DNA of 64,000 nt, from assembly GCA_977006965.1 (NCBI GenBank), contig OZ345359.1, forward strand, positions 1,922,001-1,986,000, read 5' to 3'. The translations under genes were made by a program, and so were the position numbers. The first letter of the stretch is position 1. Every line of letters starts with the position of its first letter. Under the pieces are notes generated by a model. It had not been told where the DNA came from and did no database searches. It worked only from the letters and a program-made list of their open reading frames with translations. Of this stretch, positions 53,006-63,199 are shown in pieces. Source of the stretch: Phymatolithon calcareum (Eukaryota > Rhodophyta > Florideophyceae > Hapalidiales).

Positions 53006-53545
53006 GGGAGTTATCACGACAAGAAAAAATTGCACAGTATGTCCATGACAGAGCTTTTTGCGCTAATCATGGTATCGGAACATGGCTTTCGGAAGGGTTT
53101 TGAGCGAGCAGAAGAGATATCACGCACACGTTCTGTCCCATTTATTCGGGACAAGTGCATTGCCTCAATTCACCTCGTTGGATCATGCGCACGGATGATC
53201 TCCGAGCTCTGGCGCTTCCCTGAAAAACTGCATGACGGTTTTAAAGAGGTTATCGACTTTAATACTGACTTTGGCATGGAGAGAATCTACCGATTGCAGC
53301 TTCACTTAACGGAACACGTTGATCAAGTTCAGGATCTCTGTGCCCTCTCCGACACAGACTCAAATCGCCTCAGTGACACAGGCGTATCAAAGGAAGAACG
53401 GTCCATGCTGTCTAAAAATTATTCTTTGGCCTTACGAGCAATCAGAACTATTGATAGGCCAAACGTTCATCGCCTACTAGAGCTTTTCAGAATGACATTA
53501 CCGATGATTGGGCACGTTTCCCGAGTAGGGAAGCTGGTTATGTAG
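53006..53545 (+). pseudogene. 5'-truncated CACTA/KDZ-like transposase, C-terminal fragment
   Basis: Matches the last roughly 175 residues of the 1042-aa transposase at 19719: SMTELFALIMVSEHGF, VQDLCALSDTDSNRL, ALRAIRTIDRPNVHRLLEL and LPMIGHVSRVGKLVM. Similarity begins about 53006 (DKKKLHSMSMTEL); the catalytic core is absent, replaced by sequence associated with the DIRS insertion. It ends in TAG at 53543-53545, after which the second ORF continues in the same frame. Confidence 0.8.
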
Positions 53546-54520
53546 AAAGCCCACCAGCCCATCAAAAGAGCTATTAAGATGTCAAACAATAAGGATGCAC
53601 ATCTTCAGGCCATGCGCAGTGTCGCAGTGAATGATTGGATTAGTCGTCTCTCCATGATTTATCCAGGTGCGCTGCTTGGTAATGAGGATGACATCAGGGG
53701 ATGTTTCCGCTTGCTGAGCGGTCGAAATGCTGTCGCTTCCATAAAGGGGAAGCTTTCCCCCCATCATGTTGACCAAGCATTATGCGCTTTGGGTCCCGAG
53801 TACTGCGTCCCAAACGAATTGGCCGCTCAAGGCCGGTCTGTGCTCTCACCAAGGTGGAACGACAATGGAGCCCTAAAATGGGAGCTCGAAGGCACCTTGG
53901 AGATCGCTAGAGGTAGTGCTCGTCTCTCAGATGAGACCTGGAACACGGCGTACATCTCTCTCAGATCTGCCTACAACTTCGTCCTGAAACTTCCTCTTGT
54001 TACATTTGGAGAATTCGCTCACTCTTCGCTCGAAAATGGACTATCATGTCTCTCTCTCGCCACTGGAGACGTTATTGAAATCTTGTGCTGCAATCCGAAT
54101 GACAAGCTCTTTAATTCTCCTTTTCTCATTCAGCCTGCACATATTAATGTATCCCACGAGCTCCAGATCGAGAGCGGTCCTTCGTTCTGGTGCATACACT
54201 CTTTGCTTACGCTATGTTCTGCATCATCAACACCTGTCTTACATGCTGCAGTTCTTCCGTGCTGTACAGTCTCTAACGTCGAGCCTCTGCACGGATTCCG
54301 TAACAACTTCGAAAAGTACTCCGTTGGCAATCAGTTATCATTCGCAAGAATAGACCGGTATACTCGCAAGGTTGCAGTTTTGCATGACTGCCATTTTGCG
54401 GAGTGTCACGAACAGCCACAGAATCGAGCAATTCATCACCGGAGTCCCTCATCTCCAATGCAGGGAGGGGTGTTTTTCATTCGATCTCGAAGGGAAGGAT
54501 ACCCTCCACGTCAAGGCTAG
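53546..54520 (+). CDS. Second ORF of the truncated transposase locus, about 313-324 aa
   Basis: An ATG at 53579 gives 313 aa (MSNNKDAHLQ), but in-frame similarity to the 22844 ORF begins before it (KRAIK matches KRAIN). It shares NDW.SRL, RGCFRLLSGRNA, the LGPEYCVP block, GDVIE.LC and the same C-terminus EGYPPRQG with the other copy. It is intact although its transposase is truncated, so it could still act in trans or simply not have decayed yet. Function unknown. It ends 678 bases before the right TIR of the 45350-55198 element. Confidence 0.6.
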   Translation, partial: KAHQPIKRAIKMSNNKDAHLQAMRSVAVNDWISRLSMIYPGALLGNEDDIRGCFRLLSGRNAVASIKGKLSPHHVDQALCALGPEYCVPNELAAQGRSVLSPRWNDNGALKWELEGTLEIARGSARLSDETWNTAYISLRSAYNFVLKLPLVTFGEFAHSSLENGLSCLSLATGDVIEILCCNPNDKLFNSPFLIQPAHINVSHELQIESGPSFWCIHSLLTLCSASSTPVLHAAVLPCCTVSNVEPLHGFRNNFEKYSVGNQLSFARIDRYTRKVAVLHDCHFAECHEQPQNRAIHHRSPSSPMQGGVFFIRSRREGYPPRQG

Positions 54521-55406
54521 CTACGACATATATATGTCTTCCCTGTTTCTGACTAAGATTAAAGAAACATGTTCCATTTCCATTCTTGCACAGTTGAAGA
54601 GACGTTTCTGTATTCGGCAAGTACCTGGTACTGTTGTTAACATGCACTGCGCCGGAATCCATCCCAAACTGTGCCGGCGATCGAGTTTGCAGGCTTATCT
54701 GACCGCGTCCGCTCTGCTGAACCAAGACGTACGGTGGAGACCACAAAGATTCATCCTTCCATGGCATGGGCAACAGAACATCCGATACAGTGCTCTATAT
54801 CCACTAAATCACGCCCGCAGTATCCATTGCTTTGTATCAAGCTCACTGCATTGATTGGGCAGCTGAAAAAGTCTTCTGTCCACAGAGACACAAAATTCAT
54901 TGTCTCATACATAGTGTTTTGACTATCTTCTGTGAATTTTGAGAATTCAGTATCTTCAGATAATGAAATTTCGTGTCTTCGCGATTTCTGCTCCTCCAGT
55001 GATGTAGCGGTAGTTCTCGTTGCAGGATTAGGCTTTGTGGAGAGAAATAATGGGAAATAAAGGCACTACCCTGTTTAGTCGAAAAATTTTGATTATCGAT
55101 TTAACTCATAATCCAGTCGGCACATGAAGGGGTATCTCTCACAATTAAATTTATATAACTTGTAAAGTCGGCGTTTCTCCCCCCTAACATTCCCCTGGTC
55201 CGACCAACCGCAGAGTCAATCTTTGGCGACGTCCCGGACCGCAACTTGCAAGCAGCAGTCAAAACTCGCAACAAATTGATTAGAGTGGACGATGCTTAGG
55301 CCCTCAAAGTGTTGCTAGCCCCAAAAGGGGAATACGCAAAATGAATAAATGAAATAGTACTATCCATTGCGTCACCGGTTGTGTGAAACTGGTATCGTAG
55401 ATAGTA
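54521..55406. other. 3' region of the 45350 element and flank
   Basis: Subterminal sequence of the element up to 55198, then about 200 bases of unassigned sequence. Short frames (54372-54854 plus, 54477-54773 minus) are overlapping shadows without motifs. Confidence 0.4.
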
Positions 55407-56405
55407 CCAGGGGGCTGCGGGAAATATCGATCTCACCACTTTAGAATTGCTTCGACCACGGAAGAATTTTGGGTCTAGCAAACCCCTATATCTTGCGTTT
55501 GAGATTAATTAGTATTGCATTGCTGTCTGGATCGTGCGCATTACACTGATTTCTCCAACCTCCAGCATCCCTGCACTACTGCAAGTTGCGTCAATTTAGT
55601 GCGCTTTTTTGACCCCAGTGCCGTATCAAAGAAAGGTTCCGTGCCCTTCGCCGGGGCAGCTGTTTTCATCGCCGGGGCAGCTGTTTTCATCGCCGGGGCA
55701 GCTGTTTTCGTCGCCGGGGCAGCTGTTTCGTGCGAAACGCAAGGACTCTATAGAACTTTAAGCGCCGATCTCTCAAGGACAGAATTTTTTACTCTTGCAA
55801 GACATAAGTGTACCCTGTAGAGAATCCGCCCCCGAAGCCTTTTCTCGAAAAACATTTACGAAATAAAAATTTCTTCATGGACATATCGACCGTCATAGTT
55901 TCGCGAAATCGCTGTTTCCAGCCGATTTAGCCATTTTGAGGCGACCAGATTTCGTACTAAACGTAAGAGTTTCGTAAGAAAAACTTGATATTTCAGTAGG
56001 GGCGCACGACGTCATCGAGGATACGCTGCAATTTTTATGCTGCTCTCGTCCATGGCAGAGAAATCGGCTCTTAAAGATTTCGCTGTTTTAGTGAGCGCGT
56101 TTCGTGAAATCGTTCACGAAAAGGACGAAGAAAGCGGAACGCCTGTTACGTGCAGCAAATATGATATCTTTTTGACAACGAGGACCAGGAAAACGGGGGA
56201 CAGTCCTACGAAATAAGCATTATGCTTAATACAGGCTCTATGGGCCAATTATGATGAGATTCCGTCAAAGAGCGCTCTGGTTCATAGGAAGAAGAGCAAT
56301 TTGGACGACATGCTTCTCCACACCTACTTACAGTTTGCAATATGAAACATAATTTCCTGTAAAGGCCATGCGCTGGGGAGATCGATATTTCCCGCATCCC
56401 CCAGG
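55407..56405. mobile_element. 1.0-kb inverted-repeat unit
   Basis: A 28-base arm (55407-55434, containing GCGGGAAATATCGATCTC) returns inverted at 56378-56405 with two mismatches. Tips start CC(A/T)GGGGG, recalling but not equal to the CCAGGGG family. No transposase inside; a 21-bp tandem array at 55650-55733. No clear target-site duplication. Non-autonomous element or foldback remnant. Confidence 0.6.
55650..55733 (+). repeat. Four 21-bp tandem units
   Basis: Four copies of GCCGGGGCAGCTGTTTTC plus three bases, each translating to the heptapeptide AGAAVF(I/V) in a 101-aa frame (55515-55820). No support for a protein beyond the multiple-of-three period. Confidence 0.9.
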
Positions 56406-58358
56406 GGAAAAGTAATAGAGGGGGAGTAAAACTGAAAATTGCAGTATCAAAAAAGTAATGGATAGAGACCCCTGCGTGTGCAGCATATTGTATGGGGTTT
56501 TCGCCTTTTTCATATTATCTGCCAAAATGTTATACTGTCGCCTGGTCATCGACCAATAGACGAGGAGCAAAAAATGGTGCCCAAGTCGAGTGCAGTAAAG
56601 CTAGCGAGCAGCTGCTCGAGAAGACATGATCAATTCGTAGGTTTTTCGATACAGTGGCGACGTGTATACTCCCTATAGGCATATTTTCGATTTTATTCCA
56701 AACTTTTCCTGGTTTTCTTAAGCACGCCTGTGAGACCTTCTGCTCTGATCACTTTCGCCTGACCTTCAACTGCATTCACGCTTGAGCTGCTTGCGTCGTC
56801 GGAGGTGTTGTCGTCGCATGCGATACGATCACCATCGCCAGCAGTACTGGTGGGTGCAAGTGTAGCGCCAAGCAAACTAGTGCTCGGCGTACACAAAGAA
56901 GGACAAGAACAGGGTGAGACAGCAAAAGAAAAGCGGGAGAGACTTAGCGTTTAGCGGGAGAGACTGAATGTGACCGACGAAAAAGACACACCCCAAAAGG
57001 GGCAAACCGGAATAAACGGTGTATCGTCCTCGGAGCACACTTCCCAGTTTTACGACTGAGTGAGCTCGACGAGGGAAAGTGGCACGCGGATCTAGGCGTG
57101 ATAGTTAGGACTCTGCCTGAAACGGAGTCCGTGTATTGATGTCCACGGAGCACGCTCCACAGCCTTGCGGGAACTCCAGCGGTCGTATTGATCGGACACG
57201 AGCGCGAGCCTTCGCGTCACAGGTCTGTGAGAGCTCAACGATGAGAGCACCGGCGCGATAGAGACGCGGATGAAGAACAAAGAAACGAAAAGAAGGAAGA
57301 AAAAAGGGGGACGAATGATGTCGGTGTCGTCGTCAAGCGGCGACCTTGGCTTGGCCGTCGACCTTAGTTCGAACACACGAAGTGAAGGGAAGATTGGAGT
57401 GCGGTGTGTGCGACTTCGCCGTACTGGATTGCACGGAAAGCCCACTATACGCGTTGGACTTGGAGCGAGTGGGAAGCTTACGAGTACTGCGTGGTCGAAG
57501 GGACGTGCAGGCAAGTTGAAGCGTGCGGCGATCCGAGCAGTCGAGCCGGAACTAGAAAACCTCCACCTTCGTTTACTGCGAAGGTTCAAACTACATTATG
57601 TACTATCGGCAGAAGCGAAGAAAGAAAGAGATTGGTTGTTGGGGGACAGTTCCGCTTGGCCCGACCACAAGGGTGATCTGCGCGTCTAGAACGACACAGA
57701 AGCGTACAGGCGTCGCTACCTATTACAGGGGGGGGTCGCTATATAGTGCCGGGTTATATAGTGCTACCCTCTACTTAGTGCTACTTATTATGGGCTGGCA
57801 CGATTATCATATCAAAGACACGTGTAGTTGCTTACAGAGAATTCCTGGCCGACATTCTTCTCTTCGTCTCCTCAGCTCTCCATCTCACCATCTCACCGCT
57901 GTCGACCGTGATGGGGCACCCAGGGCAGAAAAGAACGCGGCTGACTCTTCAACAAAGCTTGAAGCATTTCGCATGCTGAACACAGGCTCTCCTGACTCAG
58001 CAGTTAACTACCGTTGTGTTTTCTTCGCGTTGTCGCCAGGTTGTCGCTGGACATAACATGAAGAGACAATACTGACCAGGCGCCACAGCAGTTCCCAGTC
58101 ATGGCAGCGGTCGCACAATGCCAGACCGCTCTCAAGAGCCAAGCCAATACGAGAGTTATCTGTGGAAGCGCTGCTGTCTGAGTCGGTCTCCGCGTTCTCC
58201 GTCGGTGAACGCAATGACACTGGCGCCCAACCAGAATATGAATCCATATTGTTTGTCCGACCTGCATTTCTGGACCCACATACAGATGCACGTACACAGG
58301 GGACCCGTGAATGCTATGATAGCCTCCTCAGTTTTACTCCCCCTCAACAGCATCCCCG
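56401..58358. mobile_element. Probable decayed CCAGGGG-family element, about 1.95 kb
   Basis: Left end CCAGGGGAAAAGTAATAGAG followed by GGGGGAGTAAAACTGA. The right counterpart near 58325-58358 (TCAGTTTTACTCCCCCTC, then AACAGCATCCCCGC) matches the subterminal 18 bases exactly, but the tip is diverged. Interior frames (57092-57589 minus, 57270-57689 plus) overlap on opposite strands and are not recognised. Its right end is about 110 bases upstream of the second NB-ARC gene start. Confidence 0.5.
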
Positions 58359-58466
58359 CAGCAACCCAGTACATTAGTCAACCTCTTCCTCTGCGTGCAC
58401 AACCGAGCCACGTGCTCCATCACTGCCTCCATACTCACTCTAGGCAATCGACTGCACCTCTTCGAC

Positions 58467-58886
58467 ATGGAGGCCGTTAGCTTTAGTTTTGCCATCATTG
58501 CTCAAGCTCACACTATCGTCACAAGCATCTCGACCCGCATCGCCATCATCCGCGATGGCCCAGAAACGTTTCGCACCCTCGCCGAAAAACTTGATCGCCT
58601 GACAGGGCAGCTCGCGAGAGTGGACGAATTACTCCGAAAGACCCCCGGTGCAATTCCAGATGAAGTTGCTGTCGACGTCAAGGCCACTCTGGAGTCTGTC
58701 CGTGGCACTCTCGTTCGATCCAACTCTACTGTGGAGAAAGTTTGCTCGAAGGCGTTCCCAGCGACCGCCAGTAGCTTAAGGGCTAAGGTCCAGTCCATGA
58801 TCCATCGAACATTCCGCACAAAAGCCATAAGCAACACAATGAATGATCTCCAAGCCCCTGTACAAGAGGCCTCTCCCAGCTATTGA
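58467..58886 (+). CDS. N-terminal helical domain of the second NB-ARC-WD40 locus
   Basis: From the ATG at 58467 (MEAVSFSFAIIAQAHTIVTS) a 139-aa all-helical frame matches residues about 1-140 of the 4396-8385 protein (helix pattern, ..TIP and QVKEAS versus QAPVQEAS). It stops at TGA 58884-58886, exactly where the NB-ARC frame takes over in another phase (58883). Reading across with a one-base phase change restores the layout of the paralogue. It is therefore either a frameshift mutation, an assembly error or a tiny splice not visible to me. Confidence 0.7.
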   Translation: MEAVSFSFAIIAQAHTIVTSISTRIAIIRDGPETFRTLAEKLDRLTGQLARVDELLRKTPGAIPDEVAVDVKATLESVRGTLVRSNSTVEKVCSKAFPATASSLRAKVQSMIHRTFRTKAISNTMNDLQAPVQEASPSY

Positions 58887-61800
58887 CTCTAATTTCAATG
58901 CTCGTTACAGGACTGAGCAGTCAAGAACAGCAAAATGCTATTCTCCCGAAGCTCAATAGATTACAAATCACCGGTAACGCGGAAGTGTATCGCGCGACAG
59001 CAAGCACGCCGGCACTTCCCGATGGTACACACCTCAACTTTGCAAGGGATGCAGAGGGGAACGTCTGTACTCCAGAGGCGATGTTGAAGGCATCCATTCT
59101 TGCCGCAGATTCAACATCCCCGGTCACCGCGGCGGCAGGAACGATTACGCATGCGCACGGCGCGGTTGGTATGGCAGGAGTGGGCAAAACGATTGCGCTG
59201 CAGTCGCTTGCGTTCGATGAAGATATCCGGACTCGTTTTCCCGACGGAATCATGTACATGGCACTTGGTCAAGGCGCCTCTTTGTCCACAGCAATAGATG
59301 CCATCGCGAAAATCATGCGGCTAACAGGGTCATCGGCGTCCGTCTCCACAGTGGAACGCTCCTCGTTGCTGCAAGATGTAGTGGACTATGCGGTCACGTG
59401 GTTCAACGGGAAGATCTGCCTCTTTCTTGTCGACGATTTATGGCCTACAACCAACTGCAAGACCGGGTTCTTGCACGACCTTCGCCAGATCTTAAGGTCA
59501 TGCCCGCAGAGCCGAATGGCGATAACCACGCGAAGTACAGCTATTGCAAACGCTGCTGGACACAAGGTCGACTTTGCGCCGAGAGAGCCACTCGGGGCGG
59601 TGTCCGCGTGCATATTCATGATGCATGCGAAACGAGATGCAACGAAAAATGCGCCTCAAGAACCGAACGGCGCCCTGAGAAGGAGTATCGTGACGATCCT
59701 TACGATATGTGCAGGGCTGCCTATCGCTTTGGCAGTGTGTGGAAGCACAGTGGGGATGTTGGCAGAAGAACAAGGTAACTTTGAAGGTGCATGCGACGCA
59801 TACGCTGTGCAGCTGGCGAGACAGAGGACTGAACTTGGCGAAGAGCAGGGCCCTGGAGGATCGAGCATAAACTCCGGAATCATACTCAGTCTGACAATCC
59901 TAGAAGCTGAATTCGTGCATCTGAAGTCAAGATACGCTGTAGACTTTGAGTCTACGATCACTGATCTATATACTAGCCTTTGCGTGCTGAGACATCAAGC
60001 CCGTGTCCCCGTTTCTGTCCTTGGCCGTATGTGGAAAGTGGACGAAGATTTTGCGTTGGGAGTTACCCGCCTGCTCAACAAGCTGAGTCTTTGCAAGCTC
60101 CTTTTTCAGGACCGTGCGGAAAGTATTGCGAAAGAATACAGTCTCCAGCTGCATGATCTACAGCTGGACTTTTGTAAGCGACAGGCCCAGGTGAAGAAGA
60201 CAAGCTCCTTATGGCATGCCAGGATGCTCAGCGGATATATCGAACAACTGCCGAGCACGTTTAAGGGTTCATTGTCGGATGAGAAAGACGATTCATTTGA
60301 GCATGCACTGCTGGCCTACACACCGAGGCTGTGGTGGTCCGTTCCCAGGGACGGGTATTTTTATCTGAATCTTGCGAGACACCTGGTGTGTTCAAATTTG
60401 GTTACCGAACTTGCCGCTCTTCTTTTGGATGCGCGATGGACGCATGTTCGATTTGACATAGGTGGTGTCTTGTCGCTCAAGTCGGACTTTGAGTGTTTGT
60501 TGAATCTTGGCGAAGACGTTTTTCCACTCAGAGTCTCTCGGGAATTTGAGTTGATATGGAAAACGATACAAGTGTCGTGGGGAAGAATATCGGAAGGAAA
60601 GCGATCTTTTGTGACACAAGTGTGCGGGCGCCTCGCTATTATTAGGACGGACAGCGTAGTTGTGAGATCCTACATGGCGAGCGTCGAGGCGCACACACCA
60701 GTGCCGTACCTGATACCTGTTAGCCCGTGTTTTCCTGACCCACGAAGCGCTCAGATAATGGAGATTCCGGTGGGAGGCTATTGCGGGGCAGTTAGTTGCT
60801 CTCCTTGTGGTCGCTTTATTGCAGCAGGAGTACGCAATGATGTTGTTGTTGCAGATGCATCGACGGGCGAAATATTGAAGCGTTTGACAACGCACTCGGC
60901 TGTTGTAAGCTGCGTGACTTTTGCCGGTGGATCAAAAAGAATTGTCTCAGCGTCGGAAGACGATTCGGTCGCTGTATGGGCATGGGAGATGTCCGAGGCG
61001 CCAGCTCATGTTCTCGAAGGGCACTACAGTTTGGTAAACGGCATTGCTGTATGCAGCGACGGTTCGAAGATATTCTCGTGCTCTCGTCATCGCTCGTTGA
61101 GGATTTGGGACGCGAACACGGGCACACTAATCGAAGAATTCCCTCAGAACAGCGATGTTTATTGTGTTGCTGTTTCTAATGACGGAGAATACGTTGCAAT
61201 CGGACTGTGCGATGGAACGCTCAAAGTTATGAACAGTAGTACCGGTCGTACTCTCTTGGAATATTCCAAAGCACATGCACTAGGAATTCTTTCCGTTGCG
61301 TTTAGTGCGATGGACCAGCTGTTGGCGACTGGGTCAGAGGACCAAACAATTCGCGTGTGGGACACTACAACTTGGACGTGTGCCGCTGGGCCCTTTAAAG
61401 GAAACGCACATATGGTGGACTGTGTCACGTTCAGTCCAGTGGGACAACAAATTGCGTCTAGCTCGTCGGATCGTACCGTTCGCTTGTGGGACGCCAACAC
61501 TGGTAGAACTATTTGGACATTCTCACATATGCACGACAGAGTGACAAGTGTTGCGTATACTCCAGACGGGGAAAGAATTTTTTCCGGGGCTTCGGATGGT
61601 TTTATTCGAATGTGGGACACGCGTGTTGACGCGGAAGCGAATGAACCGGATTATGGACACTCTGACGCGGTAGCGAATGAACCGGAATATGGACACTCTG
61701 ATGCTGTATGTGCCGTTGCGATAAGCCATGACGGGTTTCGAGCTGCGTCTGGGTCGATGGACAGAACAGTTCGAATGTGGGACTCGCGTACAGGCAATCA

Positions 61801-62521
61801 GATTGGTCGTCCAATGGAAGGTCACACAAGATGTGTGAGATGTGTTTCGTTCAGTCATGACGGGCGACTTTTAGTCTCCGGATCAGACGACAAAACAATT
61901 CGCCTATGGGACACAGAGACGTCAAATGAAATAGGGGCTCCTCTGGAAGGACACTCAGGCATCGTGAATTGTGTGTCGTTCAGCTCGGACGGTCAGAGGA
62001 TTCTCTCGGGATCAGGCGACAAAACCGTTAAAATATGGGACGCCAAATCAGGAGTTCTGATAGGAAGTCCGCTGCTGGGGCACACAGAAGAAGTTATGGC
62101 GATCTCTGAGAGCGGTGACGGATCGTACGTCGTGGCCCGTGATTCCGGTGGCGCAGTGATCATTTGGAATCGCGTGAACAGAACAATCGTTTTCCAATCG
62201 ACACAACAACTGAGCGATTCTAAAGGCGAAACTCCGATAAAACATGACAGCGGCACAAATCAAGAAATGACGCACGAGGAGGCGGAAAACGTCATTCGCA
62301 GTTGTGGACAAGAGACACCGCACCTTCGGCCCGTATCTTTTCCTCCATATACGGCAGAACTTTACTGTCGAGGTGATTATGCGTATTCGAATATGCCTAT
62401 AGAAGATACAGTTCTCATGTCTTTGTCCACAGTTTGCTCGTGGAGCTACAATGCGATGAAAAGATTGTGCGTCGGAGGAACGAGCTATGGGGCAGTAATT
62501 TTAAGTAGATTAAAAGTGTGA
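58883..62521 (+). CDS. NB-ARC-WD40 STAND ATPase (NLR-like), second copy
   Basis: A 1212-residue open frame whose first codon is a TTG; the real N-terminus is the frame at 58467. Motifs: P-loop GMAGVGKT (96-103), Walker B FLVDDLW (181-187), SRMAITTRS (210-218), CAGLPIAL (276-283), and about 11 WD40 repeats over the last 600 residues, followed by a tail with IIRSCG/VIRSCG-type block shared with the first copy. Overall architecture equals the 4396-8385 protein, with moderate sequence divergence, so the duplication is old. A 36-bp duplication expands one WD40 loop. No defect is seen after the N-terminal phase change. Confidence 0.85.
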   Translation: MTLISMLVTGLSSQEQQNAILPKLNRLQITGNAEVYRATASTPALPDGTHLNFARDAEGNVCTPEAMLKASILAADSTSPVTAAAGTITHAHGAVGMAGVGKTIALQSLAFDEDIRTRFPDGIMYMALGQGASLSTAIDAIAKIMRLTGSSASVSTVERSSLLQDVVDYAVTWFNGKICLFLVDDLWPTTNCKTGFLHDLRQILRSCPQSRMAITTRSTAIANAAGHKVDFAPREPLGAVSACIFMMHAKRDATKNAPQEPNGALRRSIVTILTICAGLPIALAVCGSTVGMLAEEQGNFEGACDAYAVQLARQRTELGEEQGPGGSSINSGIILSLTILEAEFVHLKSRYAVDFESTITDLYTSLCVLRHQARVPVSVLGRMWKVDEDFALGVTRLLNKLSLCKLLFQDRAESIAKEYSLQLHDLQLDFCKRQAQVKKTSSLWHARMLSGYIEQLPSTFKGSLSDEKDDSFEHALLAYTPRLWWSVPRDGYFYLNLARHLVCSNLVTELAALLLDARWTHVRFDIGGVLSLKSDFECLLNLGEDVFPLRVSREFELIWKTIQVSWGRISEGKRSFVTQVCGRLAIIRTDSVVVRSYMASVEAHTPVPYLIPVSPCFPDPRSAQIMEIPVGGYCGAVSCSPCGRFIAAGVRNDVVVADASTGEILKRLTTHSAVVSCVTFAGGSKRIVSASEDDSVAVWAWEMSEAPAHVLEGHYSLVNGIAVCSDGSKIFSCSRHRSLRIWDANTGTLIEEFPQNSDVYCVAVSNDGEYVAIGLCDGTLKVMNSSTGRTLLEYSKAHALGILSVAFSAMDQLLATGSEDQTIRVWDTTTWTCAAGPFKGNAHMVDCVTFSPVGQQIASSSSDRTVRLWDANTGRTIWTFSHMHDRVTSVAYTPDGERIFSGASDGFIRMWDTRVDAEANEPDYGHSDAVANEPEYGHSDAVCAVAISHDGFRAASGSMDRTVRMWDSRTGNQIGRPMEGHTRCVRCVSFSHDGRLLVSGSDDKTIRLWDTETSNEIGAPLEGHSGIVNCVSFSSDGQRILSGSGDKTVKIWDAKSGVLIGSPLLGHTEEVMAISESGDGSYVVARDSGGAVIIWNRVNRTIVFQSTQQLSDSKGETPIKHDSGTNQEMTHEEAENVIRSCGQETPHLRPVSFPPYTAELYCRGDYAYSNMPIEDTVLMSLSTVCSWSYNAMKRLCVGGTSYGAVILSRLKV
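61637..61708 (+). repeat. 36-bp tandem duplication in WD40 region
   Basis: Two units translating to ANEP(D/E)YGHSDAV. The first WD40 repeat after it normally begins with a GHSDAV-like turn, so the duplication lengthens one inter-blade loop. The paralogue lacks it. Confidence 0.9.
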
Positions 62522-62613
62522 GCCCTATAAATAAATGCTTGGCTAACCCTGTCTTCCAGAGACTGTAAACTGAACAAGCCATTTGGTTTCCACATTAAAA
62601 CTGGGCATGCAAT

Positions 62614-63199
62614 ATGCAGATTAAAATCCCCTTCAGACATCGTGAAGACTCATTTCATGCGAAGGTTAATAATTTCACCGGAGAGCACGGAGCGACTTAC
62701 GAAGTCACCAGGTTTCTGGAGAATCGGGGACAGACACTGAGGAAAGCTCGGCTCGCACTTGATGTACTGTCGAAAGACTTTCAAGGCTATCGCCATGAAG
62801 TCGGTAACTCATTCCATCAATGCACCTGAGGAGAAGAGATCGGTTCAACGCATGTTGAAGCCCCAACGTGAAGGCGAACGAGAAAATGAGGCCCCGGCTT
62901 ATGGGATTAGCATTACAAAGCAGATCGAGCGCGGAAATGAGCCTTACATGAACTGCGGCTTTATTTTTGGTTCATTTGCTGAGGTTGAGCACCTTTGAAG
63001 CCTTTCGAGGCATATTCTAACCGATATTCGTAAGAGCATGACCCCAATCATGTTCGAATCGCTGATCGTTCAAAAGGTCAATCGATGGTTCTGGGATGAG
63101 GTACTCGTAACCGAAGCGGTTGAGATAGCAAGGACTGAAGGAGCAGAGAAGAGGATCCAGCTTGAGGAGGAACTAAACACTTTGTCGAGCGATGACTGA
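62614..63199 (+). pseudogene. Decayed hAT-like transposase, C-terminal part
   Basis: Pieces in order: an RLALDVL helix (to 62829), a phase change, then FGSFAEVEHL, a TGA at 62996-62998 where the related relic has Trp (VERLW), and continuing in frame SLSRHILTDIRKSMTPIMFE, then LKVNRW-type VQKVNRWFW, ending EELNTLSSDD at 63199. It parallels the relic at 3124-4115 and lies 93 bases past the 3' end of the NB-ARC gene, on the same strand. Confidence 0.65.

Larger units (their letters stand above)
45350..55198. mobile_element. 9.8-kb CCAGGGG-family transposon with nested DIRS element
   Basis: The left end starts CCAGGGGAATGTTATG and the right end is its inverted equivalent (ending CTAACATTCCCCTGG), both continuing into a G-rich run and AACGC. 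Flanks are TTCGA and TCCGA, a 5-bp duplication with one change. The right 2.2 kb carry the transposase C-terminal fragment and second ORF, oriented toward the right end. Most of the interior is a broken DIRS-like retrotransposon on the opposite strand. The MITE-like unit at 14132-14750 has the same ends. Whether this copy was internally deleted before the DIRS insertion is unclear. Confidence 0.72.

Noticed and set aside
57092-57689. 165-aa minus and 139-aa plus frames
   Set aside because: Overlapping on opposite strands in a GC-rich stretch of a decayed element, without motifs.
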